Below are positions 1 to 9,213 of a stretch of DNA of 64,000 nucleotides, piece by piece. The notes beneath the pieces are model-generated. The model searched no databases. It was given only the letters and a program-made list of their open reading frames with translations, and was not told where the DNA came from. Location of the stretch: the NCBI RefSeq assembly GCF_030506365.1, contig NZ_CP073092.1, forward strand, positions 1,612,001 through 1,676,000. The letters are read 5' to 3'. The stretch is from Corynebacterium tuberculostearicum (GTDB taxonomy: Bacteria; Actinomycetota; Actinomycetes; Mycobacteriales; Mycobacteriaceae). Every line of letters starts with the position of its first letter. The first letter of the stretch is position 1. The translations under genes were made by a program, and so were the position numbers.

Positions 1-51
1 AGCGCCGGCAACGCTTCCTACAGGCAATACCCGTGGAACGCTACCGGCGCT
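1..51. other. Imperfect inverted repeat at left edge
   Basis: AGCGCCGG at 1-8 is complementary to CCGGCGCT at 44-51, and the inner flanks extend the pairing imperfectly. It lies 26 bases beyond the yebC stop and could be a transcript-end hairpin for yebC. No T-run follows on the minus strand and the window edge cuts the context. Confidence 0.3.
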
Positions 52-77
52 AAGAGCCGTCTTTTGCGGCGAGGTGG

Positions 78-833
78 TTAGTCCTCGTTCAGCTCGGCTA
101 GAACCTCATCGGAGAGATCCATATTGGTGTAGACGTTTTGCACATCGTCGGAGTCTTCCAAGGCGTCGATGAGGCGGAAAATCTTCTTGGCGTCATTGGC
201 CTCCAGCGGCACCTCAACAGACGCACGGAAGTCATTGTCGGAGTCATCAACCTGAATATCGGCGTCCTTGAGCGCGTCCTTGACTGCCTGCACGTCCGTC
301 GGCGCGCAAACAATCTCAAACTTCTCGCCCTGGTCCTTGACCTCTTCCGCGCCTGCTTCCAGCACGGCCATCAAGACATCATCCTCCGTCAGCTCGCCCT
401 TTTCTACCAAGACGTAGCCGGTACGGGTGAACATGTAGGCCACAGAGCCGGACTCACCCAGGTTGCCGCCGTTCTTGGACATCGCGGTACGCACGTCGGT
501 CGCCGCACGGTTGCGGTTATCCGTAAGGCACTCAATGAGCATGGCTACACCGTTCGGGCCGTAGCCCTCGTACATGATGGTTTCCCAATCGGCGCCGCCG
601 GCCTCTTCACCGGAACCGCGCTTGCGAGCACGCTCAATATTGTCATTGGGGACGGAGGCCTTCTTGGCCTTCTTGATCATGTCATCAAGTGTTGGGTTAG
701 CCGCTGGGTCACCACCGCCGGTACGAGCCGCCACTTCGATGTTCTTGATCAGCTTGGCAAATTCCTTGCCACGCTTGGCATCGTTGGCAGCCTTCTTATG
801 CTTGGTAGTTGCCCATTTCGAGTGGCCTGACAT
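78..833 (-). CDS. yebC: YebC/PmpR-family translation or transcription factor
   Basis: A 251-residue protein that begins with the family signature [14 protein letters not shown] and has the conserved Gly-Pro block ([10 protein letters not shown]) near residue 90, followed by the DNRNRAA segment. YebC-family proteins are cytoplasmic and have been described both as DNA-binding regulators and as factors that relieve ribosome stalling on proline runs. The start is well placed behind an AAAGGGAC ribosome site. In actinobacteria this gene normally precedes ruvC, which would lie just outside the left edge. A clear promoter sits upstream at 871-900. Family identity is secure; the exact molecular role in this organism is inferred. 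Confidence 0.95.
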   Translation of the reverse strand: MSGHSKWATTKHKKAANDAKRGKEFAKLIKNIEVAARTGGGDPAANPTLDDMIKKAKKASVPNDNIERARKRGSGEEAGGADWETIMYEGYGPNGVAMLIECLTDNRNRAATDVRTAMSKNGGNLGESGSVAYMFTRTGYVLVEKGELTEDDVLMAVLEAGAEEVKDQGEKFEIVCAPTDVQAVKDALKDADIQVDDSDNDFRASVEVPLEANDAKKIFRLIDALEDSDDVQNVYTNMDLSDEVLAELNED

Positions 834-870
834 GTAGTCCCTTTCTAATCGGGTGCTGAAACTGGTGGCA

Positions 871-900
871 ATTATACGTGTGCTGCACGAATGCGTGAAA
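871..900 (-). promoter_or_regulatory. Probable sigma-70-type promoter of yebC
   Basis: On the minus strand a perfect TATAAT (871-876) follows TTTCAC (895-900) with an 18-base spacer, about 38 bases before the yebC start. The -10 is consensus, the -35 is partial. Confidence 0.5.
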
Positions 901-926
901 GCGACCCCCTTATAAGCGGGACGTTC

Positions 927-1799
927 TTATACGTTGTGCCAATTGCCATGGGCAGAGCCGCTGCCCAAATTTTCATCTAAGTAACGCGTAAGCCCCTCTT
1001 GGTTCACCAACGCCACCAATTCACCCTGCTCGGTAAAAATCTTGCCACGCGCAACCGCCGTAGCATTCGACGCCGAGGGTGATACCTGCTCGTATAGCAA
1101 CCACTCATCCACGCGGAAGGGGCGCAGAAACCATATCGCATGGTCAAGGCTAGCCAATTGCACCTTTTCTCCCTGATGCGGAATAAGGGCCGAGCGAATC
1201 AGCGTCATATCAGACATATAGGTCAGCGCGGCACGGTGAAAGGCTGAATCCGCTGGGAGATGGCCTGTGTTGCGGAACCAGATATGCCGATAGCCTGCGC
1301 CGGTGCGCTCTGCGGCCACCGGATCGCGGCCTTCTTCTGGCACGAGGCGAATATCCCACTCCTCCCACTCTTTGAGGATGATCCTGGTGGAGTACGGGGC
1401 CCCACCGCCCATCCGAGCTACCTCATCGGGCCCTGGCACCTTCGGCGCGGCGTCCTGATGCTGCGGGCCATAGTCGCCGTCGCGGTGAAAACTAGCCATG
1501 AGAGTAAAAAGGAGCACGTCACCCTGGTAGACACGTACCTGCCGGTTGGCAAAAGATCTCCCCTCCCGAATGCGTTCGACCCGGATTTCAATTGGCCGGA
1601 TCACATCGCCAGGGCCTACAAAGTAGCCATGCAGGGAGTGGATTTCTTTGCCAGACACAGTGCGCTGGGCTGCGGCCACTGCTTGCGCAGCAATCTGCCC
1701 GCCGAAGGTACGCTCAATCCGCGACTCCACAGCAGGGCCTCTAAACACATCGGCCAAATTCGTTTCCTCGACGGCCAGAATCTCGCGAATGGATGCCAT
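927..1799 (-). CDS. tesB: Acyl-CoA thioesterase II (TesB)
   Basis: A 290-residue protein with the double hot-dog architecture of TesB enzymes, which hydrolyse acyl-CoA to free fatty acid and CoA. The N-terminal half carries the typical FGGQIAAQAV segment near residue 33 and the LHGYFVGPGD strand; the C-terminal half has LASLDHAIWFLRPFR and ends with VALVNQEGLTR, matching the conserved active-site Asp and Gln regions of the family. I place the start at the ATG at 1799, about seven bases behind GGGAG, rather than the GTG two codons earlier. It lies between yebC and a divergent membrane glycosyltransferase. Length is normal. Confidence 0.92.
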   Translation of the reverse strand: MASIREILAVEETNLADVFRGPAVESRIERTFGGQIAAQAVAAAQRTVSGKEIHSLHGYFVGPGDVIRPIEIRVERIREGRSFANRQVRVYQGDVLLFTLMASFHRDGDYGPQHQDAAPKVPGPDEVARMGGGAPYSTRIILKEWEEWDIRLVPEEGRDPVAAERTGAGYRHIWFRNTGHLPADSAFHRAALTYMSDMTLIRSALIPHQGEKVQLASLDHAIWFLRPFRVDEWLLYEQVSPSASNATAVARGKIFTEQGELVALVNQEGLTRYLDENLGSGSAHGNWHNV

Positions 1800-1981
1800 C
1801 TGCACACTCCCTATGTCCTACGTCACGTCTCCCAGCGTTTGCCGTCCACACTACTCACTAAACGAGCCGTCAGTTTCCTTTTCAAATCCGTCCCCCACTT
1901 CTGGGCGCAAAAGTGGAGGAATTTTCTAGAAGAAACTATGTCCGCTACCGAAGCTGGCGCGCATTGAATAAAGTCTTTCTA

Positions 1982-3319
1982 GTGAAACGCATCGCTTCTG
2001 TTCCAGCAGTATGGATTGGGTGGGTCATCGCCCGCCTGGTCCTTATTTACCTACTCAAGATTAACCACAATCCCAGGGGCGATGTCGCATATTATTTTGC
2101 TGGACGCTTTGGCGATGACCCGACAAAGATGACCGAATACCCTCACGCGGGCACGTGGCCCACGGTGCTTTTGGGGTGGCTCACCGGTGAGAATATCACC
2201 GCATTCTATATCGGCTTCACCATCATGACCCTGCTAGTGGACGCCGCCTTTTTAGCCCTCCTCCTGCGTCACCACGCGACTCAACCGCGCAGTTTCCAGG
2301 CCGCCTGGTTCTGGGTCCTCTTTGGCACCGCAGCTGGCCACACCTTTGTGTGGCGTCTCGATATATTCCCCGCCCTAGCCGTGGCCGGGGCAGCTGCCCT
2401 TCTAGCTACCCGCCCGCTCATCGCCTCGGCGGTACTGGGTTTTGCCACCACAATGAAGCTATGGCCAGGAGTCCTCGCTGCCGGCTTGGTGGGCCGCTTC
2501 AACAGATCCGCAACCTGGCAGCGCCTACTCGCGTTTTTCTGCACTATCGTCGCAGTCTGCACCGTCACGATTGCTGCCTCTGGCACCGAGCGCCTGCTTT
2601 CACCGCTGAACTATCAAGGCGTGCGCGGTCTCCAGTTGGAGTCCATCCCGGCGACGTTCCTGCTGCTGCAGGCACATCGCACTCCAGGGCGCTGGCACCT
2701 GGGCTACGCCCCGTCCAAGAGCTTTGAGATTTCCGGACCCGGCGTAGATACCGCAATGATGTGGAGCACTATTGCCACCATTGCCATGCTCGTCTTCGCA
2801 GTGAGCTGGGCGCTGTACCGGCTGTGCGCCGGCGGATGGACCACCCGCACAACCATGGCGTTTTTTACCGTTATGGTCCTGCTTCTTATCGCGACGAATA
2901 AGGTTTTCTCCCCGCAATACATCGTCTGGCTTGGCCCCCTGCTTGCCGTGGTGATCCGCCAGCGCCTGCCGCAAGGATTCGCTCCCTTGCGGATATTCCA
3001 AGCCGTGTTAGCGTCCTGCACCATTATCGCCGCCGTGCTGGGCACCTTGGTCTACCCATTCAACTATGACTACATCTGGAACCACGTGGGCGAGAACATG
3101 TTCGCCGTCTACCTATTGGTAGCCCGCAATATCCTCATCGTTGTCATGGCCATCATCGGACTTGTCTGGTTTGCAGTCGAGGTGGCTCTGGCTTCGAAGA
3201 TCGAGCGGGCGCAGATGCAGCAGCAAGCGCCTAACGGCCCGGAGGAAGACCCCGCCGCTAGCACCGAGGCGAAGCCGGTATTCCGCCGCCGACGCGGCCG
3301 GCACGCACTTGCGTCCTAA
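1982..3319 (+). CDS. GT87-family (DUF2029) polyprenyl-phosphate mannosyltransferase-like membrane protein
   Basis: A polytopic membrane protein of about 445 residues with roughly ten hydrophobic segments, the first at residues 8-27, and a cytoplasmic basic, Arg-rich C-terminal tail. The first extracytoplasmic loop contains an Asp-rich stretch (FGDDPTKMTEYPH), the place where GT-C enzymes keep their catalytic acidic residue. GT87 members such as PimE, MptC and AftC use polyprenyl-phospho-sugars to build phosphatidylinositol mannosides, lipomannan or arabinan in corynebacteria and mycobacteria. Proximity to the pimA-patA-pgsA operon fits a lipoglycan role, but the acceptor cannot be told. The start is uncertain: a GTG at 1913 in the same frame is also possible, and neither has a good ribosome site. 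Confidence 0.8.
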   Translation: MKRIASVPAVWIGWVIARLVLIYLLKINHNPRGDVAYYFAGRFGDDPTKMTEYPHAGTWPTVLLGWLTGENITAFYIGFTIMTLLVDAAFLALLLRHHATQPRSFQAAWFWVLFGTAAGHTFVWRLDIFPALAVAGAAALLATRPLIASAVLGFATTMKLWPGVLAAGLVGRFNRSATWQRLLAFFCTIVAVCTVTIAASGTERLLSPLNYQGVRGLQLESIPATFLLLQAHRTPGRWHLGYAPSKSFEISGPGVDTAMMWSTIATIAMLVFAVSWALYRLCAGGWTTRTTMAFFTVMVLLLIATNKVFSPQYIVWLGPLLAVVIRQRLPQGFAPLRIFQAVLASCTIIAAVLGTLVYPFNYDYIWNHVGENMFAVYLLVARNILIVVMAIIGLVWFAVEVALASKIERAQMQQQAPNGPEEDPAASTEAKPVFRRRRGRHALAS

Positions 3320-3340
3320 ATCTTGAGGTAGAACTGCTGG

Positions 3341-3802
3341 CTACTCTGCCAGCATATAATCAAAATATTCCGGCAGTTTTGCGGTGCCGCCCAGATGAAA
3401 GAGGCGTACCGCAGGTCGCAGGCGCAGCGCGCGAGTGTCGCTGACCGCCTCGTTGTAGAAGCGGTGGGCAAGTTGGATGCGGCCCTCGGCGTCGGCAAGC
3501 GCGGCCGGGCGACGGTCCGCGGGAAACTCCCTCACTATGGCGGCAGATAGTTCCCGCTCGGCCATCGTGCGCGGTTCGAAGTGTCCTTGATAGAGCTCGG
3601 TAGATTCCGCCCGCTGAGCTAGCGCCGCGAGCTCTGGTGCAACGGCCGCTGTCACCGCTGCCCTGCGGTCGAGTGCCGCCTGTAGCTGGGCCAGCGAGGC
3701 ATCAGTGCGGATGTGCAGCGAGTTAAGCCGCTGGGCGGTAAAAAGCGCCCACAACCCTACGATGATAAGTAGGAAGAGGACTAGGGCAATTTCAATGGCC
3801 AT
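3341..3802 (-). CDS. LemA-like membrane-anchored protein
   Basis: A 153-residue protein with one N-terminal membrane helix (residues 3-22) followed by a helical, Ala-rich soluble part. The pattern of a short basic RLNSL segment after the helix, then QLQAALDRRAAV and later HRFYNEAVSDTRALR, resembles LemA proteins, whose function is unknown. The start ATG overlaps the pimA stop by one base (TGATG), so translation is probably coupled to pimA and this is the last gene of the thrS-pimA operon. That position suggests a link to envelope lipid metabolism, which is inference only. Confidence 0.7.
   Translation of the reverse strand: MAIEIALVLFLLIIVGLWALFTAQRLNSLHIRTDASLAQLQAALDRRAAVTAAVAPELAALAQRAESTELYQGHFEPRTMAERELSAAIVREFPADRRPAALADAEGRIQLAHRFYNEAVSDTRALRLRPAVRLFHLGGTAKLPEYFDYMLAE
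3489..3501 (+). repeat. Copy of the GCGTCGGCAAGCG word (in the lemA-like gene)
   Basis: Exact 13-base copy. On the coding (minus) strand it reads as Ala-Leu-Ala-Asp-Ala with the less common Leu codon CTT. Confidence 0.6.
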
Positions 3803-4905
3803 CAACGCTTTACCCTCACCTTGGTACCGTCTTGGACAGTCTCGTAGACCTGCATCACGGCCGCCGCTACATGGTCCCAATCATAGGTGCTGGCGCGTTG
3901 GACGCCATTGCGCACCAACTGGGCCCGATACTCGGCGTCATCAAGCACCTCGTTGAGGACGCGGGCCAGATCCTCGCTATCTTCATTGCGGAACAGCGCG
4001 CCGGCAACCTCGTCGGAATCGGCATTGCACACCGCACGGAAAGCCTCGAGGTCAGAAGCAACAACAGCCGCGCCGGCCGCCATAGCCTCCACCAGCACGA
4101 TGCCGAAGCTTTCGCCACCGGTATTTGGGGCCACGTAGACATCGGCACGGCCCAGGATTTCTGCCTTTTCGGCGTCGCTGACCCGGCCGACAAAATCCAC
4201 GCCCTCGACCTCGCGGGCGCGACCACCGCCCATGATGGTCACGCGGATATCGTGGTGTACTTGGCGCAGCGCGCTCAGCAGGATATCGAGGCCCTTGCGC
4301 GGTTCATCCAACCGTCCCAAGAAGACAACTTCCAAGGGATCGCCGGGGGCTTTGGCCGGGCTGCGGCGCCGAGCCTGCGCGTAGACCGATGTATCCACGC
4401 CGTTGGGAATGAGCACCGGGTCGCCGCCCAATTGCTCCACCTGCCACCGCCGCGCCATATCGGATACCGCGATGCCACCCCGGATCTTTTCCAAGAAGGG
4501 AACGAGGAAAGGTTTGGCCAAGGTCAACACCAGGGAGCTAGACGCGGAAGCGTGATACGTCGCCACCAGTGGGCCTTGGGCCACGGCCAGCGCGGTCATG
4601 GAAAAGCTCGGGGAGTTAGGCTCATGGATGTGCAAGACATCGAAGTCGCCCTCCTTGATGAATTGCTTTACCTTGCGTGTTACGTGCGGTCCCACGGACA
4701 GGCGCGCCACCGAACCGTTATACGCGATGGGGAAAGCCGGCCCTCCCTTGACTACGAAATCCGGCAGCTGGGTGGATTCCGCAGCGGGGCCAATGACCTG
4801 CACATGGTGCCCTTGCTCAATGAAAACTGTGGCTAGATCAAGGATATGGGCTTGAACTCCACCTGGTTCATCGAAGGAGTAGGGGCATACGATTCCTATG
4901 CGCAC
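3802..4905 (-). CDS. pimA: Phosphatidyl-myo-inositol mannosyltransferase PimA
   Basis: A 367-residue GT4-family, GT-B-fold enzyme that transfers mannose from GDP-mannose to phosphatidylinositol on the cytoplasmic face of the membrane, the first committed step to PIMs, lipomannan and lipoarabinomannan. The N-terminus (RIGIVCPYSFDEPGGVQ) has the GG loop typical of PimA; the C-terminal domain has FLGRLDEPRKGLDILL and the donor-binding NTGGESFGIVLVEAMA (E-x7-E). Translation starts at a GTG that overlaps the patA stop (TAGTG), indicating tight coupling. The neighbours patA and pgsA complete the pathway, so the assignment is strong. Confidence 0.94.
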   Translation of the reverse strand: MRIGIVCPYSFDEPGGVQAHILDLATVFIEQGHHVQVIGPAAESTQLPDFVVKGGPAFPIAYNGSVARLSVGPHVTRKVKQFIKEGDFDVLHIHEPNSPSFSMTALAVAQGPLVATYHASASSSLVLTLAKPFLVPFLEKIRGGIAVSDMARRWQVEQLGGDPVLIPNGVDTSVYAQARRRSPAKAPGDPLEVVFLGRLDEPRKGLDILLSALRQVHHDIRVTIMGGGRAREVEGVDFVGRVSDAEKAEILGRADVYVAPNTGGESFGIVLVEAMAAGAAVVASDLEAFRAVCNADSDEVAGALFRNEDSEDLARVLNEVLDDAEYRAQLVRNGVQRASTYDWDHVAAAVMQVYETVQDGTKVRVKR

Positions 4906-5849
4906 TAGCTCTCCCCTTCCTGCGATGGCCCGGTGTGGCGGGCATTGCGGGCATCTTTGGCCGCCCGCGCTTGCCGACGCCGCTCAATGTCCACATTCCA
5001 CTGCGGCTGCAGCATATGCCAATCCTCCGGGTGGCGGCGGATATTGGCGGCGAAACCATCGGCCATACGCTGAGTTGTCTCCTGCAGGTCCGTTACCTCG
5101 AGCTCAGGAGACACAGAGAGCCCCCAGCCCTCGCCTGCAAACCACGAGTGCACCACGTGCAGGGCGGCGCCAGTCTCTAGGGCAAGCTGTGCGGGACCGG
5201 CGGCCATATTGGCCTTTTCCCCCATGAAATCCACGGTAACGCCACTTCGGGTCAGATCGCGCTCAGCCAGCAGGCATACCACGCCACCGGCTTCCAGCAC
5301 CTCTTTGAGGCGGGCAAAAGGCGAGGCTTCGCCGCCGGTGAGGGGAAGAACCTCAAAGCCAAGGGTTTCGCGGTAGTCCACAAAGGCGTCGAAAAGCACT
5401 GCGGGCTTAAGGCGCTCCGCAACGGTGGTGAACTGCCCATAATGGCCAACGAGGAAGACACCCGCCATATCCCAATTCCCGGAATGCGGCAACGCCAAAA
5501 TGGTGCCGCGCCCGGATTGAGCCGAAGCATCAAAATTCTCAAGGCCTTCCAAGCCGCTGAGCAAGCGCTCATGCAGCCCGGCATCGCCGTGGATGGCTGG
5601 CAGGCGGAACGCCTCCATCCAGTAGCGCATATAGGAGCGCACGGAATCGCGCACCAACGCTCGGGTAACGTTTTCCGGGCCCACCACTCGCGCTAGGTTG
5701 CGGCGCAAGCCTTCCATTCCGCGACCGTTGCCGCTTGCGTAGTCCGCACCCCAGCGAAAAAGCGTGCGCGCTATGGGCTCGGGCAGCCGGCGCACCACCT
5801 TCCACCCCGCGAGGTAACCCGCCGCGGAGAGGTCTTCTTTGTCCCACAT
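4905..5849 (-). CDS. patA: PIM acyltransferase (PatA-type, LpxL/HtrB family)
   Basis: A 314-residue membrane-associated acyltransferase. The catalytic H-x4-D motif is visible as HSGNWD near residue 120, followed by the family's GGVVCLLAERDLTRSGV segment. In mycobacteria the enzyme at this locus acylates the 6-position of the mannose added by PimA. The start ATG follows AGGAGG by ten bases; the gene is separated from pgsA by 39 bases and overlaps pimA by one base. Placement between PIP synthase and PimA makes a Kdo-dependent lipid A role irrelevant here. Substrate assignment rests on synteny. Confidence 0.9.
   Translation of the reverse strand: MWDKEDLSAAGYLAGWKVVRRLPEPIARTLFRWGADYASGNGRGMEGLRRNLARVVGPENVTRALVRDSVRSYMRYWMEAFRLPAIHGDAGLHERLLSGLEGLENFDASAQSGRGTILALPHSGNWDMAGVFLVGHYGQFTTVAERLKPAVLFDAFVDYRETLGFEVLPLTGGEASPFARLKEVLEAGGVVCLLAERDLTRSGVTVDFMGEKANMAAGPAQLALETGAALHVVHSWFAGEGWGLSVSPELEVTDLQETTQRMADGFAANIRRHPEDWHMLQPQWNVDIERRRQARAAKDARNARHTGPSQEGES
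4968..4980 (-). repeat. Copy of the GCGTCGGCAAGCG word (in patA)
   Basis: Exact copy in the minus orientation, near the 3' end of patA, where the coding strand reads it as Arg-Arg-Gln-Ala-Arg, a different frame from most other coding copies. Confidence 0.6.
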
Positions 5850-5888
5850 GGTGTTACAACCTCCTGGTTTTAGGTGGTGCAGTATGAG

Positions 5889-6494
5889 CTACTGCTGCTC
5901 CTGGCGGGCGGCGATAACCATACGTTGGCACACGGTAAAGACGGAGCCCACGGCCAAGATCCACAGCGCTACCTCAATGGCATGCGGTACGCCGAGGCCC
6001 TCGAGGCCAATGCCGCCCAGGGCCAAAATAAGCCGCTCGGGACGCTCGATAAGGCCGCCGACCATCTTGAATCCGGACGCTTCTCCCCTAGCCTTGATAT
6101 AGGAAATGACCTGGGAACATACCAAGGTGACAAAGCAGGCAATAACCGTGATGCGGGAAGAATCCGCAGAATAAATCAGCCACCATGCAATAGCACTGAA
6201 CAATGCGCCATCGGTGATGCGATCACAGGACGCATCCAAGGTCGCACCAAAGGCAGTAGCCTTGCCGCTCAGGCGCGCCATGGTGCCGTCGAGCATGTCG
6301 AAAGCGGCGAAGAGGCCGGACAAAACGGCAGCGGAAAAGAGGTGGCCGGTAGGAATGAGGATCACCGAAATCGCAATGGTGACGATGGTACCCACAACCG
6401 TGACCACATTCGGGGTCAGGCCCAGCTTTAAAAAGGCCTTGGCTATAGGTTCCACCACCACGGCGGCGGGCTTTCGCCCATGCACGCTAAGCAC
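5889..6494 (-). CDS. pgsA: Phosphatidylinositol phosphate synthase (CDP-alcohol phosphatidyltransferase)
   Basis: A 201-residue integral membrane enzyme with about six helices that joins CDP-diacylglycerol and inositol phosphate to give phosphatidylinositol phosphate, the precursor of PI and PIMs. The family signature D-G-x2-A-R-x8-G-x3-D-x3-D is complete (from DGTMAR to DASCD, about residues 66-88). I choose the GTG at 6494 because GAGGAGG lies six bases before it and because it overlaps the HIT gene stop by eight bases; an in-frame start further upstream would lie inside the HIT gene. The locus context separates it from phosphatidylglycerophosphate synthase, which also bears the name pgsA. 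Confidence 0.92.
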   Translation of the reverse strand: MLSVHGRKPAAVVVEPIAKAFLKLGLTPNVVTVVGTIVTIAISVILIPTGHLFSAAVLSGLFAAFDMLDGTMARLSGKATAFGATLDASCDRITDGALFSAIAWWLIYSADSSRITVIACFVTLVCSQVISYIKARGEASGFKMVGGLIERPERLILALGGIGLEGLGVPHAIEVALWILAVGSVFTVCQRMVIAARQEQQ

Positions 6495-7086
6495 GCGAAT
6501 CCTCCTCTTCCATCTCGCGCCATCCTTCTGCCAGCACGCGGCGCGTATCCTGCAGAAGCTGCGGTAATACCTTAGTCCCACCGAGGACAGTCATAAAGTT
6601 ACTATCCCCGGGCCACCTTGGCACCACATGCAGGTGCAGGTGGTCTCCTACCGAGCCGCCCGAAGCACGACCCAGGTTGAGTCCTACGTTGATGGCTTCT
6701 GGGTGTGAGACTCGTTTGAGCACTCGAACCGCCTTTTGCGCGAAGGCCATCAACTCCTGAGATTCCTCTTGCGTAAGGTTCTCCAGCTGCGATTCCTTGC
6801 GATACGGCACCACCATGAGGTGCCCGGCGTTGTACGGAAACAGGTTCAACAATGCATAGACGGTCTTGCCGCGAGCAATAATGAGCCCGTCCTCATCGCT
6901 GCCCTTCGGGGCTTCCACGAAGGGGTCTTTAGAGCGCTTGGCAATATAGGCCATGCGATAAGGCGCCCATAACCGCTCAAGACGGTCCGGCTCGCCAGCA
7001 CCTGAGTCAACGAAGGTCTCCACCGCAGCTTGGCTTTCAGCGACGGCGGAGCTGTCGGTTTCGTTTGTCTCTTTAGCGTCGGGCAC
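6487..7086 (-). CDS. HIT-family nucleotide hydrolase/phosphorylase
   Basis: A 199-residue cytoplasmic protein with the histidine triad HLHLHVV in its C-terminal half and the upstream [17 protein letters not shown] strand. Actinobacterial members at this locus act on diadenosine tetraphosphate (Ap4A), some by phosphorolysis. The N-terminal 25 residues are low-complexity and acidic. The GTG start overlaps the thrS 3' end by 14 bases and its own 3' end overlaps pgsA, so all three genes share a transcript. Because aminoacyl-tRNA synthetases are a source of Ap4A, the pairing with thrS makes sense, but that is inference. Confidence 0.88.
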   Translation of the reverse strand: MPDAKETNETDSSAVAESQAAVETFVDSGAGEPDRLERLWAPYRMAYIAKRSKDPFVEAPKGSDEDGLIIARGKTVYALLNLFPYNAGHLMVVPYRKESQLENLTQEESQELMAFAQKAVRVLKRVSHPEAINVGLNLGRASGGSVGDHLHLHVVPRWPGDSNFMTVLGGTKVLPQLLQDTRRVLAEGWREMEEEDSRA

Positions 7087-9136
7087 TGATGAGCTCTTCG
7101 GTCGGCTGCTCGTTGTTACGCTCTGCTACCCATGCGGCAATGAGCTCCACGGCTTCCTTTACCGGCACACCATTGACCTGGGTGCCATCGAGAAAGCGGA
7201 AGGATACGGCATCAGCTTCTACGTCGCGCGCGCCAGCCACCAGCATGAACGGAACCTTACCGGTGGTGTGGTTGCGAATCTTCTTCTGCATGCGGTCATC
7301 AGAGGTATCCACATCGGCGCGGATACCCTTCTGACGCAGCTGGGTGGCAACCTCTTCGAGGTGCGGGGAGAATTCGTCAGCCACCGGAATGCCCACCACT
7401 TGGTGCGGTGCTAGCCATGCTGGGAAGGCGCCGGCGTAGTGCTCCAGCAGGACGCCAAAGAATCGCTCGATGGAGCCGAAGAGCGCACGGTGAATCATGA
7501 TTGGGCGCTTCTTAGTGCCGTCCGACGCGGTGTATTCCAGCTCGAAGCGCTCCGGCAGGTTGAAGTCCAACTGCACGGTAGACATCTGCCAGGTACGGCC
7601 GATGGCGTCGCGCGCCTGCACAGAAATCTTCGGGCCGTAGAAGGCTGCACCTGCGGGATCCGGAACCAGCTCCAAGCCGGACTTTTCTGCGACCGACTGC
7701 AGGATAGACGTAGAGCGCTCCCAGATCTCATCGGAACCGACGAACTTATTCGGGTCCTTGGTAGAAAGCTCCAGGTAGAAGTCAGACAGGCCGTAGTCCT
7801 TCAGCAAGGAAATGATGAAGTCGAGGACCTTGGTTAGCTCTTCTTCCAGCTGCTCTTCGGTGCAGTAGATGTGGGCATCGTCCTGGGTAAAGCCGCGGGC
7901 ACGGGTCAGGCCGTGGACCACGCCAGACTTTTCGTAGCGGTAGACGGTACCGAACTCAAATAGACGAAGCGGGAGCTCGCGGTAGGAACGGCCACGGGAT
8001 GCAAAAATCAGGTTGTGCATCGGGCAGTTCATGGGCTTGGCGTAGTAGTCCTGCGGCTCCTTGACGGTATTGCCCTCTTCGTCATACTCGCCATCGAGCT
8101 GCATCGGTGGGAACATACCGTCGGCGTAGAAGTCCAGGTGGCCAGACTTCTTGAATAGGTCACCCTTGGTGATATGCGGGGTATTAACAAAGGAGTACCC
8201 AGCCTGGACGTGGCGGTTGCGAGAGTGGTTTTCCATCTCCATGCGCACGGTCGCGCCATTCGGGTGGAATACCGGGAAGCCGGAGCCAATCTCATCCGGG
8301 AAGGAGAAGAGATCTAGTTCCTGACCCAGGCGGCGGTGGTCGCGCTTTTCAGCCTCTTCCACCATGGTCTGGTAGGCCTCCAGCGCCTCCTTGGACTCAA
8401 AAGCGGTGCCGTAAATGCGCTGCAGGCCAGCCTTGGACTGGTCGCCGCGCCAGTAGGCAGCAGAAGAACGGGTCAGGGTGAAAGCCGGGATGTACTTGGT
8501 GGTCGGTACGTGCGGTCCGCGGCAGAGATCGAACCACTCTACTTCCCCGGTGCGCGGGTTGATGTTGTCATAGTGGGTGAGATCGCCGGAACCGACTTCT
8601 GCGGCCTCGTCGGAGTCAGGGTCAACGTTGCCCTTGTCTTGGACCAGCTCGAGCTTGAAGGGCTCCTCGGCGAGGGCCTTTTCCGCTTCCTCCGCGGATT
8701 CATAGACGTGGCGCTCGAAACGCTGGCCGCCCTTGATGATCTTCTTCATGCGCTTTTCAATCGCCTTGAGATCTTCCGGCGTGAAAGGCTCGGCGGTCTG
8801 GAAATCGAAGTAGAAGCCATTCTCAATGGCCGGGCCGATGCCCAGCTTGGTGCCGGGGAATTCGACCTGCACGGCCTGGGCCATAACGTGGCCGCAGGAG
8901 TGGCGGATGACGGCGCGGCCGTCTTCCTCGCTGGCGGCAACCGGGGTAAAGGTGGACTCCGTGTCTGGGGTGTGCGACAAATCAAAGAGAGTGCCGTCCT
9001 CACCGCGAACGACTACGACAGCCTCAGGGCCCTTATTGGGAAGGTTGAGCTCTCGCATTGCTGCGCCCACGGCCTGGCCGGCGGGCACGGTGAAGGAATC
9101 GTAATTGACCGGTACTGCGGGGATGAGTTCCGCCAT
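7073..9136 (-). CDS. thrS: Threonyl-tRNA synthetase
   Basis: A 687-residue class II aminoacyl-tRNA synthetase charging tRNA-Thr. An N-terminal TGS-like domain (about residues 1-75) is followed by the SAD editing domain with the metal-binding [11 protein letters not shown], the catalytic core with motif 2 ([21 protein letters not shown]), the zinc-ligand region KPMNCPMHN, and a C-terminal anticodon-binding domain. A clear AAAGGAG precedes the ATG. It is the first gene of the operon running through HIT, pgsA, patA and pimA. No T-box-like leader is visible in the short upstream gap. Confidence 0.97.
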   Translation of the reverse strand: MAELIPAVPVNYDSFTVPAGQAVGAAMRELNLPNKGPEAVVVVRGEDGTLFDLSHTPDTESTFTPVAASEEDGRAVIRHSCGHVMAQAVQVEFPGTKLGIGPAIENGFYFDFQTAEPFTPEDLKAIEKRMKKIIKGGQRFERHVYESAEEAEKALAEEPFKLELVQDKGNVDPDSDEAAEVGSGDLTHYDNINPRTGEVEWFDLCRGPHVPTTKYIPAFTLTRSSAAYWRGDQSKAGLQRIYGTAFESKEALEAYQTMVEEAEKRDHRRLGQELDLFSFPDEIGSGFPVFHPNGATVRMEMENHSRNRHVQAGYSFVNTPHITKGDLFKKSGHLDFYADGMFPPMQLDGEYDEEGNTVKEPQDYYAKPMNCPMHNLIFASRGRSYRELPLRLFEFGTVYRYEKSGVVHGLTRARGFTQDDAHIYCTEEQLEEELTKVLDFIISLLKDYGLSDFYLELSTKDPNKFVGSDEIWERSTSILQSVAEKSGLELVPDPAGAAFYGPKISVQARDAIGRTWQMSTVQLDFNLPERFELEYTASDGTKKRPIMIHRALFGSIERFFGVLLEHYAGAFPAWLAPHQVVGIPVADEFSPHLEEVATQLRQKGIRADVDTSDDRMQKKIRNHTTGKVPFMLVAGARDVEADAVSFRFLDGTQVNGVPVKEAVELIAAWVAERNNEQPTEELISARR

Positions 9137-9213
9137 AATCGCGCTCCTTTATGCGCTCGTGCGTCGGCGGCATACCTGGCCGCGTCCGCTATTTAAATTT
9201 ACGGATAGCTATT

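Noticed and set aside
3832..4836. A 334-codon plus-strand frame opposite pimA
   Set aside because: Shadow of pimA in a GC-rich genome; no ribosome site and no recognisable domain.
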